This document shows, one piece after another, positions 37,284 to 46,777 of a stretch of 64,000 nt of DNA. The notes beneath the pieces are model-generated. The model made no database searches, was not told where the DNA came from, and saw only the letters and a program-made list of their open reading frames with translations. How positions within the stretch are numbered: position 1 is the stretch's first letter; each line of letters opens with the position of its first letter. The DNA comes from Parendozoicomonas haliclonae (GTDB taxonomy: Bacteria > Pseudomonadota > Gammaproteobacteria > Pseudomonadales > Endozoicomonadaceae), in the NCBI RefSeq assembly GCF_900174585.1, contig NZ_FWPT01000002.1, positions 372,001 through 436,000 on the forward strand, written 5' to 3'. Position numbers and translations under genes: made by a program.

Positions 37284-37336
37284 CAGCCTGCACAGCCGCC
37301 CACCTTCAGGGTTGCCCGGAAACACTGTGCAGGCTG
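37284..37336 (+). terminator. Large hairpin after livF
   Basis: CAGCCTGCACAG (37284-37295) and CTGTGCAGGCTG (37325-37336) form a perfect 12-bp stem around a 29-nt centre, 31 nt after the livF stop. The downstream GGACTATTTCCC is only weakly U-rich, so this is a probable operon-end structure. Confidence 0.6.
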
Positions 37337-37402
37337 GACTATTTCCCATCTCCGTATAGGCTTGCCGCCACTTCAGCCTCTGACAAACGGAAACCTGCCT
37401 GC

Positions 37403-38656
37403 TTGCCCGGAAAACCCATACAGTCTCTGCTGACCTCTGTAACGGCCTGCTTTATGGTTTTGGTCAGCCCAGCCTATGGTGCAATTACCCTTGAAAAGCT
37501 GAAAGTGAATACCCTGCGCAGCCTCACCAAAGAAACAAGCTACCTGATTCCGGCAGATATTCCCTTAAAACTCCTGACTCAGCTCTCTCCCGAATCCAGG
37601 GCACTCAATATGTTCGGCAACTATATGCGCCTGTGCAATCGCCGTCTGGGAGATTTGAAACTGTGGATTACTCCTCTTTCTGAACCTAATGGCTTCCGAA
37701 TCAAATTCAAGACTGCTTCTGTAGCATTCCTGTCACCGCTCTCCGTTGGCTTCCTGCGGCAATTGGAAGATCTGCAGTTAACTCATATTGATATTTACCC
37801 GATAAAAGTCAGCCCTAAAACAATCCGCCCCGTGATTGCTTTACGCACCAGGCAAAAAAATTACTTTATTAAAATTGACCGGGATTTTCTGTTCGATTCA
37901 CAACCCAATGATGAACATATCCTCCTATCATCCGTGCTCTACTCATGGGTTGATCATGAAGCTATGATGTTTATTTTTATGGCTATCAAGGAGCTCAACA
38001 GCCAGATATTGACCGATACACCAGAGTCATCATCTGAACTGGATGATAAGACTCTAATTCTCAAATGCCGCAGCAGAAAAAACTCCTTTTACCAGTACGT
38101 GCCTTACCAACGCCAATATATGGATCGCTTGTTTACCAGCCAGCCTGCCCATTATTTCGCGCTCTACACCTCAAGGAGTGAGCTTCCCGGCGCGGACAAA
38201 GGACTGTTTAGCCTGGATAATATTCCTGCCGGAAAGACAGTTGCCCTGGTATCAGGGCAGATCACCTCATCAAAACGCAAGCACCGGCTTCTGGGCAGGC
38301 ACTCGGTATTTATCACTTCAACCAATGAGTCCGGCAAGAGCAGCATTACCACTATCACACCTCCCGAGGAGCTTGCCTGCCGTTGGATTAACAAGGCCTG
38401 CAATATTGAAGATGAGGCTCTTTCGCCAGAGCCCAACATAACCATGCGGACATTGGGGACTCTGGATGGAAAGATCCCGGTCACCCAGCTGGTATCACTC
38501 AAACCGATTCCCGCGCATCAGGAACTACTGTTCAGCTACGACAGTCTGCTGGACCCGAAACCACCCATTCCTGTTGAATCCACTTCAACAGTAGGCATAA
38601 CGCCAAAAGCCCCTATACTCCCTCCTCTTCAATCCGTACCTGTCATCAGTAAATAG
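37403..38656 (+). CDS. Secreted SET-domain-like protein
   Basis: 417 residues. TTG start at 37403, kept because it completes a signal peptide (SLLTSVTACFMVLVSPAYG, cleavage near residue 26). The C-terminal part (about 265-390) resembles a SET methyltransferase domain: LPGADKGLFSLDNIPAGKTVALVSGQ matches the G-x-G-LF-A-x-x-x-I-x-x-G start. CRWINKACNIEDEALSPEPNITM stands where N-H-S-C-x-P-N is expected, and LVSLKPIPAHQELLFSYDSLL matches the final I-x-x-G-x-E-L-x-x-x-Y. The His of NHS is Lys, so activity is uncertain. The N-terminal ~240 residues are unrecognised. First of three related tandem genes. Confidence 0.62.
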   Translation: MPGKPIQSLLTSVTACFMVLVSPAYGAITLEKLKVNTLRSLTKETSYLIPADIPLKLLTQLSPESRALNMFGNYMRLCNRRLGDLKLWITPLSEPNGFRIKFKTASVAFLSPLSVGFLRQLEDLQLTHIDIYPIKVSPKTIRPVIALRTRQKNYFIKIDRDFLFDSQPNDEHILLSSVLYSWVDHEAMMFIFMAIKELNSQILTDTPESSSELDDKTLILKCRSRKNSFYQYVPYQRQYMDRLFTSQPAHYFALYTSRSELPGADKGLFSLDNIPAGKTVALVSGQITSSKRKHRLLGRHSVFITSTNESGKSSITTITPPEELACRWINKACNIEDEALSPEPNITMRTLGTLDGKIPVTQLVSLKPIPAHQELLFSYDSLLDPKPPIPVESTSTVGITPKAPILPPLQSVPVISK

Positions 38657-38663
38657 GGTTCAC

Positions 38664-40271
38664 GTGACCATATGCCAGTACAGATATTGTCTTATTGGTT
38701 TGATGCTGAGCACGGCTGTACTGTTTGCACACCCTCTATCTGCCGGGCTCTTTGCCTATGACACCCCGATAACGTTTCAGGGCACACTGCAGGAGTGGGT
38801 CAACTTCTCTGGACTCAGTGTATTTATTAAAAACCCTGAGTCCACCCATCCCTATGGCCGGTTGATTATTACCAGAGATACCGAAAAAACAGCGCAACTG
38901 AAAAAGGGAGTCGATAAGTACGGCGAGGACTTCACCCGGTTTCGCTGGCAATCGCTCTTTCACCTGCTGGCGCTGGCTTATCAAATGCAGTTTGAAGCGT
39001 TTGATAGCCTGGAAATATCTTTCCACCCTTTGACCAATCAACATCAAGCCTACTTTCAATTTCGGCTCTCTAATGCGAGCCAATCCACAGAGATAAAAAC
39101 ATGGACTGTCTACCTGCCGGGACTGACTGTGGAATCCCCGCCAGAAAGCACGCTCTGGAACCGGGTACAGGTTCTGCTCAACCCAAGAACTCTGCTTGCA
39201 GCCAACCTTGCATTGCATGAAGCATTGATCACCCATAAAGAAGAGGAAACACAGCAGAGGCATATCAGCCTGCAGGCACCGTGGGTATCGCCCTATGCAT
39301 TGGTTCCTTACCCACCAACATGGGACAGCGGATTCCATGTCGGCAACGTCCTCCACCCCTATGGGTTCAGACAATTCAAAAGCCAGCAACAGAGTTATTT
39401 TTTCGGTTATCACCCTTATCCCTGGCTCAAGCTGTCATATACACACAGAGGCCATACACAACAGAAAAAAACACTCATAACTGAGATCATGGCTCTACCC
39501 GATATGCTGCCAGCAGCGATCGAACCAATTGAACGTGATGAAGATGGTCTGGTTTATCAAATCAGCTACTCGGAACACTGCTTTTATGACCCGGCCAATC
39601 ATCTTTTGATCTGGCATGATCGCCATGCCCCAGTCCAAAAGCCTGTTCAGCAGAAAGAGGAAGAGAAGAACGATATTGCTGAAGAGAGCGCAACTGAATC
39701 TGAACCCGATGAGCAGGCAGACCAGATCAGTGACATACTCACCGCCATGCGCAAAGGGGAGACACTGCCTGAACGTATCCAGAGTCTTTATCAGCACATT
39801 CAAACTGTCGAGCCTGATCAGCCCCATGTCTATCTAGGGTTTGCTGACTCGGAAGTGGGCCAGGAACCAACAATCAAGCAAGAGCACAAACAAAAGCGGT
39901 CATCAAGACGAACAGGCCAGACATCAACACCCCATGATTGGAAGCAGCTTGGCTGCTATGCCAAACAAAAGCTAAAGCCTAACCAGACGATTTCCATCCC
40001 GGCTCTGCTGATGCCTCAATCATCTCGGCAGAACAGAAGTAAAGTCCCCAAAGGCATGACTCCGTTTGTGACCACATTCGGAACAGAGAATTATTTATTG
40101 CCCAGTCGATTTATTTTTCTCAGACACGCTTCAGAAAAAGAACAAGCCAATGTGGCTTTGAAAGCTATCGAGTCGGCAGACGCATCAACACCACGCATAA
40201 CCCTGAAACCCACCCGGACTATCACCCCCGGCAATCAGCTGATGATGAATTATCTGGAGAAGAGCCCCTGA
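38664..40271 (+). CDS. Secreted protein with degenerate SET-like C-terminus
   Basis: 535 residues, GTG start at 38664 with AGGG just upstream, 7 nt after the previous gene. Signal peptide LIGLMLSTAVLFAHPLSAG (cleavage near 27). The middle (about 70-330) is Tyr/His/Pro-rich and unrecognised. A Lys/Glu-rich linker (VQQKEEEKNDIAEESATESEP) follows near 327-347. The C-terminus RFIFLRHASEKEQANVALK ... PTRTITPGNQLMMNYL parallels the SET end in the preceding gene (H-x-S, A-N, I-x-x-G-x-Q-L-x-x-x-Y). The cofactor-binding first half of a SET domain is not clear. Function unknown. Confidence 0.6.
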   Translation: MTICQYRYCLIGLMLSTAVLFAHPLSAGLFAYDTPITFQGTLQEWVNFSGLSVFIKNPESTHPYGRLIITRDTEKTAQLKKGVDKYGEDFTRFRWQSLFHLLALAYQMQFEAFDSLEISFHPLTNQHQAYFQFRLSNASQSTEIKTWTVYLPGLTVESPPESTLWNRVQVLLNPRTLLAANLALHEALITHKEEETQQRHISLQAPWVSPYALVPYPPTWDSGFHVGNVLHPYGFRQFKSQQQSYFFGYHPYPWLKLSYTHRGHTQQKKTLITEIMALPDMLPAAIEPIERDEDGLVYQISYSEHCFYDPANHLLIWHDRHAPVQKPVQQKEEEKNDIAEESATESEPDEQADQISDILTAMRKGETLPERIQSLYQHIQTVEPDQPHVYLGFADSEVGQEPTIKQEHKQKRSSRRTGQTSTPHDWKQLGCYAKQKLKPNQTISIPALLMPQSSRQNRSKVPKGMTPFVTTFGTENYLLPSRFIFLRHASEKEQANVALKAIESADASTPRITLKPTRTITPGNQLMMNYLEKSP

Positions 40272-40350
40272 CAGGCCTGTTAGCCCACAGCACTAAGCCC
40301 GTAAAAATCAGGTCAAAAGTCTTTTCCGACTTTTCCATCGGTGCAACGCA

Positions 40351-41742
40351 GTGCAAAGATTCGATATCCAGGAACTCAAGGCTTTCTGCCACCCCAGCAA
40401 AACCCATGCAGATAACGCTGTGGGAATAAATCCAAACGGAACCTATAAAAGCCAGAGTGTGATCGCCTGGTATCAGAGTGGGCAACAAATTCAACAGTGC
40501 GAGCAGCTGCGACTCACATTTAATGCTTATATCTCCCGTCGTGGACAACTCACCCAGGCCACACCAATCGGTCAGGCACGGGTTGCTTCCCTGAAGCCGG
40601 ATATTCTCCCCACTGCCAGTACCCTGGCGACTACGATTGAACAGCTGGAAAGTGTGGCTGCGTTACACAAACTTCATAATCTGGAGCGGGCAATGGTTAA
40701 TATCATTGCCTCCCAACAAATAAACGATGAACAACGATTAACCGACCTTGGCAAGACACTGCACGAACTGTGCACTTACCTGCAAACAGCCATGGCAGGA
40801 AAGAATTTTGCACCGGCTCAGATAGAAACCTCACTGTCGATTTACCTGAACAATCTTTCCACCTACATCCAGTCACTGCCAAAAGTTAGCGGTCCTGCAC
40901 AAATCGCACAGCCACAAAAGCAGTGCAAAGAACATCTGATAAAGCTGATTGAAAAACAACTTGCGGCCTCATCTGAACGATTGATCACCGCCACTTCGGA
41001 ACCAACACGCAACACAGAAGGGATGAAACCAAAAGTCTGGGGAGGATCGGTTCCCACATCCATCAAGAGCCATCAACAAATTTCTCTGGATACCACTCCG
41101 GGAGCTGTGAAGACTTTTACGGTATCACCTTTACCTTCAAAGGGTGCCAGTATCACGACTCCCATCCACCAACCTGAAACCGCAGCTTTCTCTCCTACAA
41201 CCAAAGAAAGCCATGGGCTCTCAGAACAAACCCGCACCGGTCGGAAGAAGCGCCGCAAACATAAAGGCCATACCGCTGAGGGTAAAGTTCACACTGGTGA
41301 GGACAAAGCTGTCTCAGGTACTGCCAGCCTGCTAAAGACCATCACTCTGGAAGATACCCGGGCACGTATTTATCAGGAAGGTGAACCCCTCAGAGCATAC
41401 ATTCAAAGCCTGACACCGCCATACAACCTGCCTGATGAGGTACTCAGAACATTAGGTGATGCTCGAATGGCCGAGCTGCTCTCGCTGATGGCAGAAGATC
41501 AGGTCAAAGATCCCATGCTATTGAAATGGCAGCTGATGGCCGCAGCGGCCTATATGGGCGTATTCCCTACCGGCGGCGAACGCCACTTTACGGCCATGGA
41601 AATACACACTCTGATAAGACGCGGTGTATTTGCCGGGGAGTATCTCGTGTCAGTGGAGCTGGGGCTGCACCCTACCCCAGATCATCTGGCCTATTACGCC
41701 CATCTTCTGCGGCAGTTTTTGACAACCCAGCCTCCGGCCTGA
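40351..41742 (+). CDS. Hypothetical protein, 5'-truncated relative of the SET-like array
   Basis: 463 residues from a GTG at 40351 with no good ribosome site. The frame is open upstream only to 40297 and holds no ATG. Residues 1-60 (ELKAFCHPSKTHADNAV ... IQQCEQLRLTFNAY) look like the last part of a SET-like domain, lined up with the end of the preceding protein. The signal peptide and body seen in the two upstream genes are missing, so this looks like a truncated copy joined to new sequence. A basic run GRKKRRKHKGH near 296-306 resembles a nuclear-localisation signal. The C-terminal ~120 residues are helical and unrecognised. Confidence 0.55.
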   Translation: MQRFDIQELKAFCHPSKTHADNAVGINPNGTYKSQSVIAWYQSGQQIQQCEQLRLTFNAYISRRGQLTQATPIGQARVASLKPDILPTASTLATTIEQLESVAALHKLHNLERAMVNIIASQQINDEQRLTDLGKTLHELCTYLQTAMAGKNFAPAQIETSLSIYLNNLSTYIQSLPKVSGPAQIAQPQKQCKEHLIKLIEKQLAASSERLITATSEPTRNTEGMKPKVWGGSVPTSIKSHQQISLDTTPGAVKTFTVSPLPSKGASITTPIHQPETAAFSPTTKESHGLSEQTRTGRKKRRKHKGHTAEGKVHTGEDKAVSGTASLLKTITLEDTRARIYQEGEPLRAYIQSLTPPYNLPDEVLRTLGDARMAELLSLMAEDQVKDPMLLKWQLMAAAAYMGVFPTGGERHFTAMEIHTLIRRGVFAGEYLVSVELGLHPTPDHLAYYAHLLRQFLTTQPPA

Positions 41743-41934
41743 ATTCAAACGGGTACAAAACCGTTAATAATCTGGCTCGGTGTCCGGATTACTGCCGAGA
41801 AGCGGAAGCATTTTCAGGGTTTTAGGCAGGGAGTGTGGTGAAACCCGATCATTCCGGAGCGTTGGCGGCTCGATTCTGAACCGCCCCTATAATTTCAGGT
41901 ACGTGAGAAGTTTGTTGTACACGGAGCAGTACCC

Positions 41935-42045
41935 ATGAATGATCCCAAGGATAGACTCACCAAGCCTGAGCTGGCTCTGCTGTTTACCTCGCTGGCTCTT
42001 CTGTTTGTCTCGATCTTCGCGCTGGTCAGCGAGGTCCAGGCATAG
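41935..42045 (+). CDS. Candidate 36-residue membrane peptide
   Basis: ATG at 41935 with GGAG eight bases upstream; TATAAT at 41887-41892 may be its -10 box. The peptide starts MNDPKDRLTKPELALLF, then one hydrophobic helix (FTSLALLFVSIFALV), ending SEVQA. Polar N-terminus and single span suit a small inner-membrane protein. Its 3' end overlaps the convergent GspE-like gene by 20 nt. No family recognised. Confidence 0.55.
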   Translation: MNDPKDRLTKPELALLFTSLALLFVSIFALVSEVQA

Positions 42046-43867
42046 AGACAGCCGGCGTTACCCGCAGAACCTCTTCCACAGTGGTCATCCCGGAAGCAAC
42101 CTTCTGGGCCCCACTGAGGCGCAGGGTACGCATACCTGAGCGAATAGCGGCTGCCCGCAGCTTGTCAGCATCACAGCCCGGCGCCAGAAGATCCCTCACC
42201 TCGCCTTCCAGCGGCATGATCTCATACACCCCGGCCCGTCCCCGGTAACCGGTATTCCGACAGTTCAGACACCCAACAGGCTTGGCCCCGGTGGTTGGCG
42301 TTTCCGCCACCCATGGCCGAGTCAGATTCTTCCAGTCATCAGCCTCAATTTCGGCCGGCTGTTTACAGTCCGGGCAGAGAGTCCGCACCAAACGCTGGGC
42401 CATAACTCCAAGCACTGTGGCCCGGATCAGATAATCCGGCACACCCAGCTCCAGCAAACGGGTAATGGCTGTTGGCGCATCATTGGTATGCAGGGTGGAA
42501 AGCACAAGGTGACCGGTCAGCGCGGCCTGAATCGCCATCTCTGCGGTTTCCAGATCACGAATCTCGCCCACCATAATAATGTCCGGATCCTGTCGCAGCA
42601 GGGCCCGGACTCCACTGGCAAAGGTCAGATCAATATTGTGCTGCACCTGCATTTGGTTGAAGGACGGTTCCACCATCTCGATAGGGTCTTCGATGGTGCA
42701 GACGTTTACCTCTGAGGTCGCCAGCTCTTTCAGGGTGGAGTAGAGGGTGGTGGTCTTACCGGAACCGGTCGGCCCAGTGACCAGAACTATCCCGTTGGGC
42801 TGCCCCACCATGCCATGCCAGCGGCGATCATCCTCTTTGGAGAAACCCAGATCCCGGAAACTTCTCAACAGAACATCCGGGTCAAAGATACGCATCACCA
42901 TCTTTTCACCGAAAGCTGTTGGCAGAGTAGAGAGTCGCAGCTCCACTTCATTACCTTCGGTGGAACGGGTTTTCAGACGGCCATCCTGGGGCTTGCGCTT
43001 TTCGGCCACATTCATCCGGCCAAGAATCTTGATTCGGCTGTTGACCGCCGCCAGAACCTGGGCCGGCATTTCATAAACCGTGTGCAACACACCATCAATC
43101 CGGAAGCGGATATTGCCCTTATCACGCCGTGGCTCGATATGAATATCACTGGCGCGCTGGTCAAAGGCGTATTGCAGCAGCCAGTCCACGATATTAACGA
43201 TATGCTCGTCGTTGGCGTCTGGTGTCTGGGCATTGCCGAGGTGCAGAAGCTGTTCGAGATTGCTGGTGTTGATGGTCTGAATACCATCTTCCCGGGTTGC
43301 CCCGGTAATAGAACGGGCCAGCTTGTAGAACTCAGCGGTATAACGGCGAAGGTCTGCGGGGTTGCAGACCACCCGTCGTACTTCCCGGCGGTTGGTATGA
43401 CGCAGGTTCTCTTCCCAGCCGGTATGCCAGGGCTGGGCACTGGCGATCACAACCTCTTCCTCGTTCACCTCAACAGCCAGAATCTGGTGCCGTTCGGCAT
43501 AGGCCAGCGACATAACCGGTGTGACCGCAGATACATCAATTTTCAGGGGATCGATATGAAAATAAGGCTGATCTGCCCGTTTGGCCAGCCAGTGGCTTAA
43601 CGTTTCGAGATCAAGCAGCTTACCGCGGGTGGTATCGCTGATCAGTTCCAGCTCAGCCAGATATTCCAGAGGGTGCAGCTTCGCCTGGCTGGCATTACGC
43701 CGGCGAGACAGAACATCCTGCTCCTGGGCACGGCTAAGCAGACCATCAACCGCCAGACCATGCACCATCTGGGCGAGTTCGACAAAATAACCGGGGACAT
43801 TGCGCCCGGCACCGCCTTTGCCGCTCGGCTCTTTAGACTTCGCTGTCGTTTCTTTTGTTATATCCAC
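42026..43867 (-). CDS. GspE/PulE/PilB-family secretion or pilus ATPase (solitary)
   Basis: 613-residue hexameric-type ATPase that powers type II secretion or type IV pilus assembly in its relatives. N-terminal GspE-N domain (ISDTTRGKLLDLETLSHWLAKRADQPYFHID near 76-106), an IHIEPR segment, Walker A VTGPTGSGKTTTLYSTL, Asp box CTIEDPIEM, Walker B DIIMVGEIRDLETAE, His box LSTLHTNDAP, and a four-cysteine zinc motif CPDCKQ ... CLNCRNTGYRGR. No gsp or pil partners are adjacent, so its machine lies elsewhere or it acts alone. Confidence 0.9.
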   Translation of the reverse strand: MDITKETTAKSKEPSGKGGAGRNVPGYFVELAQMVHGLAVDGLLSRAQEQDVLSRRRNASQAKLHPLEYLAELELISDTTRGKLLDLETLSHWLAKRADQPYFHIDPLKIDVSAVTPVMSLAYAERHQILAVEVNEEEVVIASAQPWHTGWEENLRHTNRREVRRVVCNPADLRRYTAEFYKLARSITGATREDGIQTINTSNLEQLLHLGNAQTPDANDEHIVNIVDWLLQYAFDQRASDIHIEPRRDKGNIRFRIDGVLHTVYEMPAQVLAAVNSRIKILGRMNVAEKRKPQDGRLKTRSTEGNEVELRLSTLPTAFGEKMVMRIFDPDVLLRSFRDLGFSKEDDRRWHGMVGQPNGIVLVTGPTGSGKTTTLYSTLKELATSEVNVCTIEDPIEMVEPSFNQMQVQHNIDLTFASGVRALLRQDPDIIMVGEIRDLETAEMAIQAALTGHLVLSTLHTNDAPTAITRLLELGVPDYLIRATVLGVMAQRLVRTLCPDCKQPAEIEADDWKNLTRPWVAETPTTGAKPVGCLNCRNTGYRGRAGVYEIMPLEGEVRDLLAPGCDADKLRAAAIRSGMRTLRLSGAQKVASGMTTVEEVLRVTPAVSMPGPR

Positions 43868-43953
43868 TGATGACTATTTCCACTGAGCCTTCTAAACCAC
43901 GCGATCACACTGCCCGCAAACAGCTTACCATGGTCAATCAATCTAAGAGCAGG

Positions 43954-44562
43954 TTACTTGTCACAGTTTTCATCGGCAAGACGGTAACCCTGTTCAGCTT
44001 TGCTGATATCACAGGGCGTCAGTGGTGCCAGCGTGCCCAGTTCTTTGGCGAGGCTGAACAGTGCTTCTTCATCACCCTTTTTCAGCTCCAGTTCCAGCTC
44101 GGAGATAAATGAGGTTTTGTCTCCGGCAATCACATCCCCCAGATCCAGGGCGACTTCGATTTCCGCCCCTTCCCAGATGATATCCACCATCTGCCGACGG
44201 AAGTCGGTACGGAATACCGGCTGCAGCAGGGTTTTATCAAGATTGGCAAGGGATTCGGGCCAGACATCATTGAGCTTCTGCAGGTCCAGCTGCGGTTCGT
44301 CCAGATACCACTCCCACTCGCCCCGACGGCTTAACCCGCCAACGCTCTCACCCTTGGTTTTCAGGGTCTGAATATAATTGCCATTCTTTTCACGAATACG
44401 CAGAGCAACCCGGGCATTATTCAGGTCATGGTCTGGCGTGTCGTAGTAGGTATTGGTCAGCTGAAGGGTGACCCTGGGATGGCAGCTCAGGCAGGGAGCC
44501 GCAATAATCCGGTCATGATCATCCGGGGACAGCCGTAACTTCAGCTCAGTTTCATGACTCAT
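43954..44562 (-). CDS. CYTH-domain triphosphatase-like protein
   Basis: 202 residues, a stand-alone CYTH tunnel fold. The ExExK signature is at residues 4-8 (ETELK). Further charged strands follow: VALRIREKNGNYIQTLKTKG, WEWYLDEPQ, FRRQMVDIIWEGAEIEVALDLGDV, ISELELELKKGDEEAL and the final KAEQGYRL. Relatives hydrolyse inorganic triphosphate. The CHAD domain of E. coli YgiF is absent. Divergent from a DUF47-pit pair, which fits a phosphate or polyphosphate role. Confidence 0.88.
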   Translation of the reverse strand: MSHETELKLRLSPDDHDRIIAAPCLSCHPRVTLQLTNTYYDTPDHDLNNARVALRIREKNGNYIQTLKTKGESVGGLSRRGEWEWYLDEPQLDLQKLNDVWPESLANLDKTLLQPVFRTDFRRQMVDIIWEGAEIEVALDLGDVIAGDKTSFISELELELKKGDEEALFSLAKELGTLAPLTPCDISKAEQGYRLADENCDK

Positions 44563-44712
44563 GATATCCGTCCTAACTCATCGGGCTCTTGAAGCCTCAA
44601 TTATTACCCGCACCAACACATTTGTAACCTGAACAATCGATTACATATTTTTCCCCACCAGCCAGCAAACGCTTTCCTATACTCACCGCTCAAAAATTCA
44701 TGACTTTATGCG

Positions 44713-45393
44713 ATGCCTCCACAGCACCTGCTTTCCAATGTTTTTGGACGCTCTCCCATTGGACCAATAAAAAAACATATTGCCAGTGCCCATGGTGCTG
44801 CCGCTCTTCTCGAACCTTTCTTTGCGGCGGTTTTGAACTGTGACTGGAACAAGGCCGAGGCCTTTCAGCATCAGATTATCGACCTAGAGGAAGAAGCGGA
44901 TCAGATTAAAAAACAGGTGCGGCTCTCCCTCCCCAAAAGCCTGTTCCTGCCGGTACCCCGTACCGACCTGCTGGAGCTTGTTACCGTACAGGACAAGGTT
45001 GCCAACCGTGCCAAGGATATTGCCGGTATTGTTATTGGTCGAAAGATGGAGTTCCCGGAAGAGATCAAAACCATGCTCCGCCGCTACCTGGGCTGCTCGA
45101 TAGCGACCTCCGCCCAGGCTCTGAAGGCTATCAATGAGCTGGATGACCTTCTGGAAACAGGTTTCCGCGGTCGGGAAGCGGACCATGTTGAACAGATGAT
45201 CGAGGAACTGAATGCCCTCGAAAGCAATTCCGACGATCTGCAGATCCAGGTTCGGCGCATTCTGTTTACCAAGGAAAAATCGCTGCCACCGGTTGATGTG
45301 ATGTTTATGTACCAGGTGATCGAATGGATCGGTGATCTGGCTGACAGGGCCTCCCGCGTTGGGGGTTACCTGCATATGTTACTGGCACGTTAA
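44713..45393 (+). CDS. DUF47 / TIGR00153 PhoU-like protein
   Basis: 226-residue all-helical cytoplasmic protein. Family features: FGRSPIGPIKKHIASAHGAAALLEPFF near 10-36, a QHQIIDLEEEADQIKKQVRLSLP helix near 53-75, DLLELVTVQDKVANRAKDIAG, and a C-terminal EWIGDLADRASRVGGYLHMLLAR. Genes of this family usually precede Pit phosphate transporters, as here (31 nt upstream), and are thought to control their activity. Confidence 0.92.
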   Translation: MPPQHLLSNVFGRSPIGPIKKHIASAHGAAALLEPFFAAVLNCDWNKAEAFQHQIIDLEEEADQIKKQVRLSLPKSLFLPVPRTDLLELVTVQDKVANRAKDIAGIVIGRKMEFPEEIKTMLRRYLGCSIATSAQALKAINELDDLLETGFRGREADHVEQMIEELNALESNSDDLQIQVRRILFTKEKSLPPVDVMFMYQVIEWIGDLADRASRVGGYLHMLLAR

Positions 45394-45423
45394 CAGCTGA
45401 CTTTTCAGGCGGATTCAGAACCT

Positions 45424-46695
45424 ATGTCGATCATCGCGCAGTACGGCACAGTCTTTCTGTTCATGGCATGTATATTCGGCTTTTTTATGGCCTGGGGTGT
45501 TGGGGCCAATGATGTTGCCAATGCCATGGGCACCTCGGTGGGCTCCAAAGCCCTGACCATCAAACAGGCCATCGTGGTGGCGATTCTGCTGGAGTTCTCC
45601 GGCGCTTTTCTGGCCGGAGGGTCAGTGACTGCCACTATCCGTAAAGGAATTATTGATCCGGAAGTTTCAATACTGGTTCAGCATCCTGAGCTGCTGGTGT
45701 ACGGCATGCTGGCCGCCCTGCTTTCCGCTGCGACCTGGCTGATGATTGCCACAAACTACGGCTGGCCGGTCTCGACCACCCACTCCATTGTCGGGGCGAT
45801 TGTTGGCTTTGCCGTGGTCGGTGTCGGTTCCGATTCCGTCAGCTGGAGCAGTGTGATGTCGATTGTCGGCTGCTGGGTTATCTCGCCCCTGTTTTCCGGC
45901 ATGTTGTCACTGCTGGTGTTTACTTCGATTCAGCGACTGATACTGAACTCGCCCTGCCCGTTTGAAAGTGCCAAACGCTTTATCCCCATATACACCTTTC
46001 TGGTCGGCTTTATGATCTCCATGGTCACCCTGATCAAAGGTTTGGATCATCTCGGCCTGAATCTCACCAGTGTGCAGGCGCTGGGCCTTGCCACCATGCT
46101 CGGTCTGTTAATGACCGGCGTTGCGACTCTGGCTTTGCGAAGAATCAAGAAAGATGAAAAAGCCGACCGGCAGTTCCACTTCACCAGCGTGGAGCGCATC
46201 TTCGGCACCATGATGATTTTTACCGCCTGCGCCATGGCTTTCGCCCATGGCTCCAATGATGTGGCCAACGCTATCGGGCCATTGGCGGCTGTGGCTCAGG
46301 TTGTCCAGTCCGGTGGTGAGATATCCAGCCGCTCTCCACTGCCCATGTGGATTCTTTTATTAGGAGCAGCAGGCATTGTTTTTGGACTGAGCACTTACGG
46401 CTACAAGGTGATGGCTACCATCGGCAACCATATCACCGAGCTGACACCCAGCCGAGGTTTTGCTGCGGAGCTGTCTGCGGCTTCAACGGTGGTGCTTGCC
46501 TCGGGAACTGGCTTTCCGGTTTCCACCACCCATGTGCTGGTCGGTGCGGTGTTTGGTGTAGGTCTGGCCCGGGGCATTGGCGCTCTTAACCTGCAGGTGA
46601 TTGGCACCATATTTCTGTCCTGGCTGGTGACCCTTCCAGCAGGGGCTCTTCTGGCGATAGGTTTCTTCTACATTTTCAGGACAATTTTCGGCTAA
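45424..46695 (+). CDS. pit: Inorganic phosphate transporter, Pit family
   Basis: Inner-membrane phosphate (metal-phosphate) symporter, 423 residues with about ten helices. The two inverted PD001131-type signatures are GVGANDVANAMGTSVGSKALT (near 21-41) and AHGSNDVANAIGPLAAV in the second half. Conserved GWPVSTTHSIVGAIVGF and GFPVSTTHVLVGAVFGVG repeats are present. A central cytoplasmic loop (RRIKKDEKADRQFHFTSVER) separates the halves. In operon with the DUF47 gene. Confidence 0.94.
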   Translation: MSIIAQYGTVFLFMACIFGFFMAWGVGANDVANAMGTSVGSKALTIKQAIVVAILLEFSGAFLAGGSVTATIRKGIIDPEVSILVQHPELLVYGMLAALLSAATWLMIATNYGWPVSTTHSIVGAIVGFAVVGVGSDSVSWSSVMSIVGCWVISPLFSGMLSLLVFTSIQRLILNSPCPFESAKRFIPIYTFLVGFMISMVTLIKGLDHLGLNLTSVQALGLATMLGLLMTGVATLALRRIKKDEKADRQFHFTSVERIFGTMMIFTACAMAFAHGSNDVANAIGPLAAVAQVVQSGGEISSRSPLPMWILLLGAAGIVFGLSTYGYKVMATIGNHITELTPSRGFAAELSAASTVVLASGTGFPVSTTHVLVGAVFGVGLARGIGALNLQVIGTIFLSWLVTLPAGALLAIGFFYIFRTIFG

Positions 46696-46777
46696 CGGGC
46701 AATTGCTTCTCCCCATTAAAGTCGGGATTATTAAGGCCATAACTATTAATCATGAAATCATGGCCGCCTGATAAAAA

